From: JALYXI01 sp963795835
GTDB lineage: Bacteria; Acidobacteriota; Terriglobia; Bryobacterales; Bryobacteraceae
Reading direction: 5' to 3'
DNA length: 64,000 bases
Assembly: GCA_963795835.1 (NCBI GenBank)
Contig: CAWCJC010000009.1
Span: 62,001-126,000, forward strand
Under the pieces are notes generated by a model. That model was given only the letters and a program-made list of their open reading frames with translations, was not told where the DNA came from and searched no databases. This document shows, piece after piece, positions 24,512 through 32,041 of the stretch. The translations under genes were made by a program, and so were the position numbers. How positions within the stretch are numbered: position 1 is the stretch's first letter; every line of letters begins with the position of its first letter.

Positions 24512-25696
24512 TTAGCGGTGCAGGAAGTTTTGGATCGAGCGCGTAGCTTGCCGGATACGGTGCTCGTTTTCGACGAAGGCGAAACGCACATAGCCTTCGC
24601 CCATGGGTCCAAAGCCGATACCGGGTGACACCGCGACCTGAGCTTCGCTCATCAGCTTCTTCGCGAATTCGAGCGAGCCCGCCGCGCGATATTGGTCCGG
24701 AATCGGTGCCCAAAGAAACATGGAGCCTCTCGGTTTCTCGCAATGCCAGCCCGCGCGGTCCAATCCGTGGACCAGAACGTCGCGGCGATGTTGGTATTCC
24801 GCGCTGATCTTCTTGGTTTCCTCTTCGCACTCGCGCAGAGCGATAATGCTGGCGATCTGAATTGGCTGAAAAACTCCATAATCCAGATAGCTTTTGATGC
24901 GGGCAAGCGCCGCGATCATCTTCGGGTTTCCCAGGCAGAAGCCAACCCGCCAGCCGGCCATGTTGTAGCTCTTGCTCAAGGAGAAGATCTCGACAGCGAT
25001 CTCTTTCGCGCCGGGAACCTGGAGAATGCTTGGGGCCTTATAACCATCGAAGCAGATATCCGCGTAAGCGAAGTCGTGAATGATGAAGAAGCCGTACTGG
25101 TGAGCTAACTTGACGATGCCGTCGAAAAAGGACAAGTCCACGCACATCGTGGTGGGGTTGTGCGGGAAAGAAATCAGGACGATCTTCGGGGGTTTGCCGT
25201 TGCGGCACATCTCCTCTAAATGTCCGAAGAACGCTTCCGGAGTAGGCATGGGCAGCATGCAGGCATGCCCTTCCGACATGATGACGCCGTACTGATGAAT
25301 GGGATAAGCGGGATTGGGAGATGCGACCACATCGTCAGGTCCCACGGTTGCGAACAGCAGGTGCGCCAGCGCATCCTTCGCGCCAATCGTGACAATGGCC
25401 TCCTTCTCTACGTCAAGCTCCACGCCATAGTTTTTCGCGTACCGCTTGACAATCTCTTCACGCAAGCGAGGAATGCCGCGAGAAACAGAGTAGCCATGAT
25501 TCTTTGGGTTTGCAGTCGCTTCTTTAAGCTTGTCCACCACGACCTGTGGAGTGGGACCATCCGGATTTCCCATGCCCAGATCCACCACGTCCATCTGCGC
25601 CGCCCGCGCCTTCGCTTTCATCTCATTGATGACGCTGAAGACGTAAGGCGGCAGCTTGCCGATGCGGTAGAAATCTTCCTTCAAGACTGGGGACAT
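24512..25696 (-). CDS. alaC: PLP aminotransferase, AlaC / LL-diaminopimelate type
   Basis: A 394-residue fold-type I aminotransferase. The PLP lysine sits in 'FSLSKSYNMAGWRVGF'. 'VVDLGMGNPDGPTP' and 'GYSVSRGIPRLREEI' form the N-terminal substrate and cofactor regions, 'NPAYPIHQYG' the next, and 'ISFPHNPTT' the Asn loop. The overall pattern is that of alanine aminotransferase AlaC and its close relatives, which include LL-diaminopimelate aminotransferases; I cannot separate these by eye. It stands alone, convergent with the DsbD-N gene. Confidence 0.85.
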   Translation of the reverse strand: MSPVLKEDFYRIGKLPPYVFSVINEMKAKARAAQMDVVDLGMGNPDGPTPQVVVDKLKEATANPKNHGYSVSRGIPRLREEIVKRYAKNYGVELDVEKEAIVTIGAKDALAHLLFATVGPDDVVASPNPAYPIHQYGVIMSEGHACMLPMPTPEAFFGHLEEMCRNGKPPKIVLISFPHNPTTMCVDLSFFDGIVKLAHQYGFFIIHDFAYADICFDGYKAPSILQVPGAKEIAVEIFSLSKSYNMAGWRVGFCLGNPKMIAALARIKSYLDYGVFQPIQIASIIALRECEEETKKISAEYQHRRDVLVHGLDRAGWHCEKPRGSMFLWAPIPDQYRAAGSLEFAKKLMSEAQVAVSPGIGFGPMGEGYVRFAFVENEHRIRQATRSIQNFLHR

Positions 25697-25707
25697 GATC
25701 CAGTTTA

Positions 25708-26310
25708 TTACGAAGAAATCAGGTCCGCGTGAACAATGAATCGCCGGGGTGCGGAGCCTACGTAATTAAATGGAAAGCAGGTAATTAAGTTCAGGACTGC
25801 GCGGGAAGTAGGTTTAAGACTGTCCGTATTGTCCGGCGTCACCACGCTGATGCCGCTCACACGATATTTGTAGGTCCCCTTTCGGGATTGAACGACGATG
25901 TCATCACCTTTCGCGATGTCCTTCAAGACGCGAAAGTGAGTATCGCGATGCCCTGCGATGACGCAGTTGCCCTTGGCACCCGGCATTACCGTACCTTCCA
26001 GATGTCCTGGCCCTCGTTTGAGATCTTGATCGTCCGTTCCTTCAAGCACATAGAGCGTGCTGCTGAGGCGCGGAATGGAGAGCTTGGCGATGGAGGTTCC
26101 CGCTGTGCGAACCATACTTGCCTGGTGGGTGGCGGCTTTGACGGGAGACTCATCCCGCGAGGCGGGCAGCGATGGATTTTGATTGTCCCACTGGAGCGCT
26201 TCTTCTTTCTGCGAATTAACGGAAAGCCGGTAATCTGCCCAGCCGCGCCAGATGAAGATGCCGCCCCCGATGAGCAGGAGCCATGAACAAATGAGGATTA
26301 GTTTTCTCAT
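25708..26310 (-). CDS. Class D-like sortase
   Basis: A 200-residue transpeptidase. One N-terminal membrane segment (about 4-22) anchors it. The catalytic residues are all visible: His in 'CVIAGHRDTHF' (about 121), Cys in 'LNLITCFPF' (about 178) and Arg in 'SAPRRFIVHA' (about 190). Sortases cut a C-terminal sorting motif and attach the protein to a nucleophile; class D-type enzymes with short sequences occur in some Gram-negative lineages. The gene immediately upstream on the same strand encodes a protein with a matching sorting signal. No ribosome-binding site precedes the ATG; instead it follows a terminator-like hairpin. Confidence 0.88.
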   Translation of the reverse strand: MRKLILICSWLLLIGGGIFIWRGWADYRLSVNSQKEEALQWDNQNPSLPASRDESPVKAATHQASMVRTAGTSIAKLSIPRLSSTLYVLEGTDDQDLKRGPGHLEGTVMPGAKGNCVIAGHRDTHFRVLKDIAKGDDIVVQSRKGTYKYRVSGISVVTPDNTDSLKPTSRAVLNLITCFPFNYVGSAPRRFIVHADLISS

Positions 26311-26315
26311 AATAG

Positions 26316-26345
26316 AAAAGGCGGCCTGGATTGCTCCAGACCGCC
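26316..26345 (-). terminator. Terminator-like hairpin between sorting substrate and sortase
   Basis: On the minus strand GGCGG-T-CTGG pairs with CCAG-G-CCGCC (26320-26345, one mismatch, 6-base loop) and is followed by TTTTCTATT, directly before the sortase ATG at 26310. This looks like an intrinsic terminator or attenuator that would let the abundant substrate be made in excess over the sortase. Confidence 0.6.
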
Positions 26346-26363
26346 CAACACCACAGGTCTACT

Positions 26364-27098
26364 TTAGGAGCGGAAGCGGCGCAGCATCGCACCGGCACTG
26401 GTTAGGGCGCCACCGCTTAACAGCAAGCCAAGCCAATTTCCGGCTGTGTGAGGCATTCGCGGCGCAGGAGTGTTTTGCGCGGGAGTGTTGTCGGGAGCAG
26501 GCGCTGAGTTGGCAGGCGCACTGTTCTCTGCAACAACTGCTGGGGCCGGGGTTTGCGCAACTGGGGCGGGCGCCGGTGCTGCAGCAGGGGCCGGAGCGGC
26601 TTGCGTCACGGTAGTCGTGTCGGCTTCATTCGATCCAGCCTGGTTGGTTGCGGGAGTCTGCTCGTAAGTCGCGGCAACCGTGTACGGTTCCATCCGCTCA
26701 CGTTCGCGGCTCTTGACAGCCGGTGGCAGCGGGAATTCGTAGCCATAGTCTTTGCCTTGTACCCAAATCTTGTCAAAGTAGTAATCACTTCCGTAGTGAT
26801 GCAGGACCACGCGGGTGCTTGACGGAGTGCGGTTATCAAGGGTCGGGATGGTCAATGTGGAAGTCTTTAGCCGCATGCCTCCATTGGTGAAAATCTGCAG
26901 GACGCGGCTTCCACCACCAGGGCTATCGAGCTGGCGAATGGTGTAGTGGCCAGGTTCCAAGACCGTATTGTTGAGTGTCACCCGGTACGGCAGGTCGACG
27001 GTTACTTTGTCATAAAGGGGCCCCTGTGCTTGGACAGTTGCGGAAACACCGGCAATCAGCAGGCCGGCAAATGTGAGTGACTTATTATTCATCTTCAT
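26364..27098 (-). CDS. Exported protein with C-terminal sortase-sorting signal
   Basis: A 244-residue protein. Signal peptide at about 1-24 ('LLIAGVSATVQAQ'). Residues about 30-130 form a beta-rich domain ('VTLNNTVLEPGHYTIRQL') of a kind I know from Acidobacterial secreted proteins. Residues 140-210 are Pro/Ala/Thr-rich, like a wall-spanning stalk. The end is a textbook sorting signal: 'MPHTAGNW' at residue 215 (a relative of LPxTG/LPxTA), a hydrophobic stretch 'LGLLLSGGALTSAGAML' and the basic tail 'RRFRS'. The sortase gene follows 53 bp downstream. Confidence 0.8.
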   Translation of the reverse strand: MKMNNKSLTFAGLLIAGVSATVQAQGPLYDKVTVDLPYRVTLNNTVLEPGHYTIRQLDSPGGGSRVLQIFTNGGMRLKTSTLTIPTLDNRTPSSTRVVLHHYGSDYYFDKIWVQGKDYGYEFPLPPAVKSRERERMEPYTVAATYEQTPATNQAGSNEADTTTVTQAAPAPAAAPAPAPVAQTPAPAVVAENSAPANSAPAPDNTPAQNTPAPRMPHTAGNWLGLLLSGGALTSAGAMLRRFRS

Positions 27099-27218
27099 TC
27101 TCCTCTTATAAAAATCGTTGCGGGATCAGCTCAATGTTTCAGCCGACAGCTCTCGCACGGCCAGTTAAATGCACGTAGCGCGCCAAACTTTGCAGGGTAC
27201 AAACGAAAACTTACTCAG

Positions 27219-27247
27219 TTGCGGCTTGCCCTCCTGGACGGTACTAT
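27219..27247 (+). promoter_or_regulatory. Sigma-70-like promoter of tRNA-Glu
   Basis: TTGCGG (27219-27224) and TACTAT (27242-27247) are separated by 17 bases, with the tRNA starting 18 bases after the -10 box. Spacing and position fit a housekeeping promoter; the boxes match only in part. Confidence 0.5.
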
Positions 27248-27265
27248 GAAGGTTGCCGCCTGTAC

Positions 27266-27342
27266 GTCCCCATCGTCTAGCCGGCCCAGGACATCGCCCT
27301 TTCACGGCGGTAACGGGGGTTCGAATCCCCCTGGGGACGCCA
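27266..27342 (+). tRNA. tRNA-Glu (UUC)
   Basis: A complete cloverleaf can be folded. The acceptor stem GTCCCCA (27266-27272) pairs with TGGGGAC (27332-27338). The anticodon stem TCGCC/GGCGG encloses the loop CTTTCAC with anticodon TTC (Glu). The T arm is GGGGG-TTCGAAT-CCCCC. The discriminator base is G and CCA is encoded. The D arm contains the typical Glu sequence 'ATCGTCTAG'. A truncated gene and a lower-GC gene follow downstream, as often seen at tRNA integration sites. Confidence 0.97.
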
Positions 27343-27515
27343 ATTTATAGATCGCCGCTAATTCCTTCACTTAGCAGCACCCTCCGAGGCGCTTCGCTTC
27401 GCGCCTAAGGACAGTCGGCACTGCACCGGAATATAGCCTCGTTTCCTCGTTTGAACCCGGAAGGTCCGGGTCTCTTCCCGTCGTCACCCCTGGCGTACTT
27501 TCCTGCTTCCCTCAG
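27343..27515. other. Spacer downstream of tRNA-Glu with two hairpins
   Basis: 173 bp without a gene. AGGCGC (27387-27392) pairs with GCGCCT (27401-27406), and ACCCGG (27455-27460) pairs with CCGGGT (27466-27471). Neither has a clear T-run. I see no second copy of the tRNA 3' end nearby. Confidence 0.4.
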
Positions 27516-27920
27516 ATGTGGGGGAAACACCCGATTCGACCGCGCTTCGGACAATTTCAGCCATTACTTCCGGGCTGGACCGGATTCGGGTGCCCCGAAC
27601 AGTTCACCTTGATGCCCACCATCGGCGGACCGTCCTCCGTGGTTCCCGAATACCGTTTCTCACCGAAGCGTATCTTCTTCGGCACAGATCCTGTCGCTAT
27701 GGACCGGCTTCTGATCGATGTCATCGAAGAGAAGCGGAAGCAGGAGAATGCCGTGTCGATTTGGGATCGCACGAAGACTCATCTGCAGCCTGGGACCGAG
27801 CCAACGAAACCAAACTTCAATCACTTTGTGCGAGAGCCCGGCCATATCGAAATGGCGGCGAACATGGGCTTAGGCGAGTACGACAAAGCCAAAATTAAGC
27901 GGACCGATATCACTCTTTAG
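27516..27920 (+). pseudogene. Truncated DUF362-like protein (C-terminal fragment)
   Basis: The last 100 residues of this frame ('RIFFGTDPVAMDRLLIDVIE' and 'EPGHIEMAANMGLGEYDKAK') match the C-terminal end of DUF362 proteins, where 'TDPVA-x-D' is a hallmark. A full DUF362 protein has 300 or more residues; the N-terminal part is missing here. The first 30 residues do not look like the family. The fragment sits between tRNA-Glu and an acyltransferase whose composition differs, and overlaps that gene's 3' end by 11 bp. It is most likely the residue of a deletion or integration event. Confidence 0.65.
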
Positions 27921-28992
27921 CTTCCTGTCGGGGCTTGAATTGCCGGGCCCAACGAAGCGCTGGCGCCTCCACCAGTCTGTGCATGATGGCAGCGGCCGCG
28001 AGAGTAAGGACAACCAAAATCGCCAGAAATAAGTAACTTACGATCTCACGCTCCGGCGCAACTCTAACGAGCACTCCCAGGAGAATCAGACTGATCGGTA
28101 CATGGACCAGGTAAATACAGTAAGACAGCCTGCCGAGAACTTGGAAAGGTTGGTAACTCAGCCACTTGTAAAGATTGCCCCTGTAAGACGCGGCAAGCAG
28201 CATGCTCACTGTCAGCGCCACAGTCACAGTTGCTGAGTTTCTTGTTGCAATAGCTACGATCCAAAGAGCTCCTGCAGCCGCAAAACCAACCCAACCTGGC
28301 AAGCTTCTTTCCGCGGTCCACCAGACAACCGCTCCGGCCAGAAAGGCATACCAGTGAGGAAGAAACGACCCGGAGTATATTGTGCCGTGTATTAATCCGA
28401 GTGGCCACGCGAGCGAGAAAAAGAATAGCCCGACTAGCGGGGTGCGTCTCCAATGAGACGAGACTCGCGCCTGAACTGCCCAGAGCAGTAGACAGAAGAC
28501 GACATAGAACTGTATCTCAATGCAGAGAGTCCAAAACACATCATTGATATTTCCGTACCCTAGTATGTCCTGAAGATAGAACAAGTGCGCCAAAAGCTTT
28601 GCTCCACTTGGATAGGGCAGAGGATCATGCCCCAGGGAACGCCGAAGAGCGATGAATCCCAAATAGATCACGATCGCTGCCCAATACGGTGGATCAAGCC
28701 GTATCGAACGGCGCAATATAAAGTTCCCGACGTACTTCACAGAAAACTGCGCGTTCCGTAACGAGTAGGCGATGACAAAACCGCTGAGAACAAAAAAGAT
28801 TTGTACGCCACAACTGCCGAGAGGAGCAATGCCGATTACCATCCGCGTGAAGGTACTGGGAGAGGGCCAATAATCCAACAGGCCTACCGCATGGGGCAGT
28901 ATCACGAGAGTGGCCGCTACACCCCGAAGTCCGTCCGGGAATTGCATCCGGGAAGTTCTTTCAGGAGCACGGACTTTGGGAACTGTTGCCAA
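27910..28992 (-). CDS. Acyltransferase-3 (OafA/NodX-type) membrane protein
   Basis: A 360-residue protein with about 10 hydrophobic segments. The N-terminal hallmark is 'DGLRGVAATLVILPHAVG' with the catalytic-type His, then 'CGVQIFFVLSGFVIAYSL' and 'RSIRLDPPYWAAIVIYL'. This family moves acetyl or other acyl groups onto surface polysaccharides, lipids or secondary metabolites. The base composition appears close to 50% G+C, below the roughly 60% of the flanking core genes, which suggests acquisition. The target is unknown. Confidence 0.85.
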   Translation of the reverse strand: MATVPKVRAPERTSRMQFPDGLRGVAATLVILPHAVGLLDYWPSPSTFTRMVIGIAPLGSCGVQIFFVLSGFVIAYSLRNAQFSVKYVGNFILRRSIRLDPPYWAAIVIYLGFIALRRSLGHDPLPYPSGAKLLAHLFYLQDILGYGNINDVFWTLCIEIQFYVVFCLLLWAVQARVSSHWRRTPLVGLFFFSLAWPLGLIHGTIYSGSFLPHWYAFLAGAVVWWTAERSLPGWVGFAAAGALWIVAIATRNSATVTVALTVSMLLAASYRGNLYKWLSYQPFQVLGRLSYCIYLVHVPISLILLGVLVRVAPEREIVSYLFLAILVVLTLAAAAIMHRLVEAPALRWARQFKPRQEAKE

Positions 28993-29063
28993 GAATCAGT
29001 TTCTCGCGTAGCGACTTCCCAAAAACGATTAATCTCCCAAAGATTGCCTGATACATTTGGGAG

Positions 29064-29654
29064 GTGTTGCAATTTCGAAGACTTGCATCCCTGCTGGTGG
29101 GCGTGTGGCTGGCAGGCAGTGTCCTGGTGGATCTCACGGCGGTTCAGAATTTTAAATCGGTAGAGCGCTTTCTGGCCGACCCCGGTGTCGTCGCAGCCCA
29201 GGACATCCATACTCTCGGGCACGGGGAAACCCGCACGCTGATGCGGCATCTGGTGGCGGAGCAAAATCGCTATTACTTCGAACAATGGGAGTGGTTCGAG
29301 CTCGGCTTAGGGCTGGTTCTGCTCCTGGTCCTGATCTTCGGCGACCGTCCCCCCAAGCTGCCGATTCTGCTCACGGTTGCCATGCTCATCGTGGTGCTGG
29401 GCCAGCGTGCCGTGTTGACGCCACAGATTACGCGGCTCGGGCGCATGCTGGATTTCATCCCGCCGAACATCGAAAGCGAGGATCGCAAAGCCTTCTGGTT
29501 GCTCCACGGCATCTATTCCGGTGTGGAACTCTTAAAAATCGCGCTCGGGCTGGCCGTTGCCGGATTTCTGATCACGCGGCGCAAACCGGACAAGAATGTC
29601 TTTGCCCGGGAAAGCGAGTTAGATGATGTACCCGCCGCGCGCCGGCGCGGGTAA
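29064..29654 (+). CDS. Integral membrane protein of unknown function (four helices)
   Basis: A 196-residue protein starting at GTG 29064. Hydrophobic segments lie at about 8-25, 75-95, 100-118 and 150-170. The loop between the first two contains 'DIHTLGHGETRTLMRHL', and the end is charged. The arrangement resembles DUF4149-type membrane proteins, but I cannot assign it with confidence. It is followed 25 bp later by a rhomboid protease gene. Confidence 0.6.
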   Translation: MLQFRRLASLLVGVWLAGSVLVDLTAVQNFKSVERFLADPGVVAAQDIHTLGHGETRTLMRHLVAEQNRYYFEQWEWFELGLGLVLLLVLIFGDRPPKLPILLTVAMLIVVLGQRAVLTPQITRLGRMLDFIPPNIESEDRKAFWLLHGIYSGVELLKIALGLAVAGFLITRRKPDKNVFARESELDDVPAARRRG

Positions 29655-29679
29655 TCAGTTTTGAGCACTCAAGAGAAGA

Positions 29680-30474
29680 ATGGATAACCGCAGAATGTGC
29701 CCGCATTGCCGGGCGTTCATCACAAGCAATGATCGCGTGTGCCCTTATTGCGGCGAGCCGGTAGGGCCGCGCGCTATTGAGAGGCGAAACGCAGGAGAGA
29801 CGCTGGTCGGCTTCATTCCCAACGGGCGGTTTGTCACTGTCATTATTGTGCTGGTCAACCTGGTGCTGTTTGCGGGACAGCAACTAAACGCGGGCGTTCT
29901 ATTGAGCCGCGCCGGTATAGAATCCGCTGCGCTGATCCTCGGTTACCACCAGTGGTACCGGCTAATCACTGCCGGTTACCTTCATGGAGGCTTTTTGCAT
30001 GTGCTGATGAACATGTGGGTGCTGTTCGATTTAGGCGCGCAGGTGGAAGAGGTGTATGGGCCTGCCAGGCTGTTCTGCTTTTACACAGTCGCCACCGCGG
30101 CAGGCTTCTATTGCAGCGCGCATTTCCATCCCTTGGTGAATTCTCTGGGCGCATCCGCGGGCCTGTTCGGCCTGATTGGATGCATGATCGCGCTCGGCGT
30201 GAGAAACCGTAATGCAGCGGGCGCCGCGGTTCGCGCTGTGTATATTCGTTGGGCCATTTACGGCCTCCTGTTCGGCTTATTGCCCGGCGTGGACAACACT
30301 GCGCACTTGGGCGGTTTGGCGGCTGGGTTCGCGATTGGGTATTTGGCGGGCATGCCGGGACCGGTGCGGTCCAGCGGTGAGCAGGCCTGGCGCGTTGCGG
30401 CAGGGGCTTGTCTGCTGATTACAGGCTACTGTTTCTACCAGATGTACCTGCATATTGGCGCAATCGGGGTGTAG
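29680..30474 (+). CDS. Rhomboid protease with N-terminal zinc ribbon
   Basis: A 264-residue protein. The first 25 residues hold a C-x2-C / C-x2-C zinc ribbon ('MCPHCRAF' and 'RVCPYCGEP'). Then come six membrane helices of the rhomboid fold: 'AGYLHGGFLHVLMNMWVLFD' with the oxyanion His and Asn, 'NSLGASAGLFGLIGC' with the active-site Ser of the G-x-S-x-G motif, and 'DNTAHLGGLAAGFAIGY' with the catalytic His. The enzyme cuts transmembrane proteins within the bilayer. The role of the ribbon is unknown. Confidence 0.92.
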   Translation: MDNRRMCPHCRAFITSNDRVCPYCGEPVGPRAIERRNAGETLVGFIPNGRFVTVIIVLVNLVLFAGQQLNAGVLLSRAGIESAALILGYHQWYRLITAGYLHGGFLHVLMNMWVLFDLGAQVEEVYGPARLFCFYTVATAAGFYCSAHFHPLVNSLGASAGLFGLIGCMIALGVRNRNAAGAAVRAVYIRWAIYGLLFGLLPGVDNTAHLGGLAAGFAIGYLAGMPGPVRSSGEQAWRVAAGACLLITGYCFYQMYLHIGAIGV

Positions 30475-30484
30475 ACTGACGCGT

Positions 30485-30670
30485 ATGCGTCCCGGCGTCT
30501 TGCTGCTGCTGCTTCTCATTGGCTCTTCGATGTGCCTGGCCAACCGGGTGAAGACGCCGAAATCCGCCAACGCTCGCGCGGAAGTGAAGGCGCATAAGGC
30601 TCACGGCAAACACGTGAGCAAGAAAATCAAAACCAAACGATCGCAATCAGCCAAGCGGCCGAAAGCTTAG
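30485..30670 (+). CDS. Small secreted lysine-rich protein
   Basis: A 61-residue protein that starts at ATG 30485, 10 bp after the rhomboid stop. The N-terminus is a good signal peptide ('MRPGVLLLLLLIGSSMCLA'). The remaining 42 residues are strongly basic, with many Lys, Arg and His. No family is recognised. It overlaps the convergent rpiB end by 4 bp. Confidence 0.5.
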   Translation: MRPGVLLLLLLIGSSMCLANRVKTPKSANARAEVKAHKAHGKHVSKKIKTKRSQSAKRPKA

Positions 30671-31122
30671 CTGTTCCGTTTTTGCCCGTCGAATTCCATT
30701 ACCTTGTGGAGACGGCGAACATGCCGTTCCGCGCCTGAAAACTGCGCCTGAAGGAACGTACGCACCAACTCAACGGCCAAGGATGGGCCCACGATGCGGG
30801 CACCCAAGCAAACAATGTTGATGGCGTCGTCCTCCACGGCCTGATGGGCGGAAAACGTGTCATGGCAGGTGGCCGCGCGCACGCCTTGGAACTTGTTGGC
30901 CGCCACGCAGATTCCGGCTCCACTTCCGCAGAGAAGGATGGCGCGGTCCGCGCGTTTGGTGTGAATCGCATCCGCTGCTTTTCGCGCGTAGTCGGGGTAA
31001 TCCACGGCCTCCGTTGAGTGCGTCCCCAGGTCGATTGCTTCGTGGCCCATCTCCCGAACCGTATCGATGACGCATTGCTTCAACACAAAGCCGGCATGGT
31101 CCGCGGCAACTGCGATCGTCAT
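30667..31122 (-). CDS. rpiB: Ribose-5-phosphate isomerase B
   Basis: A 151-residue RpiB/LacAB family protein that interconverts ribose 5-phosphate and ribulose 5-phosphate in the pentose phosphate pathway. Motifs: 'AADHAGFVLKQ' at the N-terminus with Asp-His, 'DYPDYARKAADAI', 'LLCGSGAGICVAANKFQGVR' with the catalytic Cys and the phosphate loop, and 'NIVCLGARIVG'. The length matches the family. It stands alone on the minus strand. Confidence 0.95.
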   Translation of the reverse strand: MTIAVAADHAGFVLKQCVIDTVREMGHEAIDLGTHSTEAVDYPDYARKAADAIHTKRADRAILLCGSGAGICVAANKFQGVRAATCHDTFSAHQAVEDDAINIVCLGARIVGPSLAVELVRTFLQAQFSGAERHVRRLHKVMEFDGQKRNS

Positions 31123-31173
31123 AGGTTGAGTCTAACCCGCCCGTAGCGGCGGAGTGTTATTCTACGGCCAGCA

Positions 31174-31992
31174 GTGGACGAACCGGGACGCACGCAACTG
31201 AAATTTTTGCTGGCCGGGCAAAGGAGCGATTTGAGTTTGGATCGCGCGGCTCTTACCCTGGCCACAATCGAATACCCAGGATTGCCGATGGATGCGAACG
31301 TGCGCGCGCTCGACCAGTTGGCCGCGGAAGTGGGGGAACGCACCCGCCATGCCTCGCATGGGCATGAGTTCATCAGCGGCGCGAACCGGCTGCTGTTCCA
31401 GGAGCTTGGCTTTCACGGCAATTCGGACGATTACTATAATCCGCACAACAGTTGCCTGAACGAAGTGTTGAAGCAGCGCTCTGGTATCCCCATCTCGCTT
31501 TCGGTGGTGTATCTCGAGATTGCTCGACGACTCGCGCGTCCCGTCTTCGGCATCGGGCTGCCCGGGCATTTTCTGGTGCAATACAACGACGGTCAGTACG
31601 CGACTTACATCGATCCGTTCCAGGGCGGCGCTCTGCTGAGCGCGGACGAATGCTACCGGCTGGCGGGCGTGAAGTTTCCGGATCCGCGCGTTCTGCAGCC
31701 GGTGGACAACCGCCAAATTCTGTTCCGCATGCTTAACAACCTGCGCGGCATTTACTTTTCGCGAAGACTCTACCGGAAAGCGCTGCAGGTGATGGATCTT
31801 CTGATTGACGCCACGCCCTCTTTGGCCGACCACTACAAACAGCGGGCCATGTTGCATATGCAGTTACAACAGATGGGCGCGGCGCGTTCGGACCTGGAGC
31901 GCTACTTGAGAATGGCGCCTGAAGCTGAAGACCGTGAAGAACGGGAAGCGCAGTTGCGAACCGCGGTGCGGTGGCTGGCATCCTTGAACTAG
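31174..31992 (+). CDS. SirB1-family transglutaminase-like/TPR protein
   Basis: A 272-residue protein starting at GTG 31174. The N-terminal 200 residues match the SirB1 transglutaminase-like domain: 'DYYNPHNSCLNEVLKQRSGI' and 'PISLSVVYLEIARRL', then 'GIGLPGHFLVQY' with the His. The C-terminal part is helical and TPR-like ('LYRKALQVMDLLIDATPSLA' and 'MLHMQLQQMGAARSDLERYL'). The biochemical function of this family is not settled. Confidence 0.85.
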   Translation: MDEPGRTQLKFLLAGQRSDLSLDRAALTLATIEYPGLPMDANVRALDQLAAEVGERTRHASHGHEFISGANRLLFQELGFHGNSDDYYNPHNSCLNEVLKQRSGIPISLSVVYLEIARRLARPVFGIGLPGHFLVQYNDGQYATYIDPFQGGALLSADECYRLAGVKFPDPRVLQPVDNRQILFRMLNNLRGIYFSRRLYRKALQVMDLLIDATPSLADHYKQRAMLHMQLQQMGAARSDLERYLRMAPEAEDREEREAQLRTAVRWLASLN

Positions 31993-32041
31993 TTGCTTGT
32001 TACGGCTGAAGCCTCGCTCAGCCACGCCGCATCGTATTCGC

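Noticed and set aside
26620..26640. Ala/Pro-rich coding repeats in the sorting-signal protein as DNA repeats
   Set aside because: The repeats arise from low-complexity protein sequence and have no regular DNA unit.
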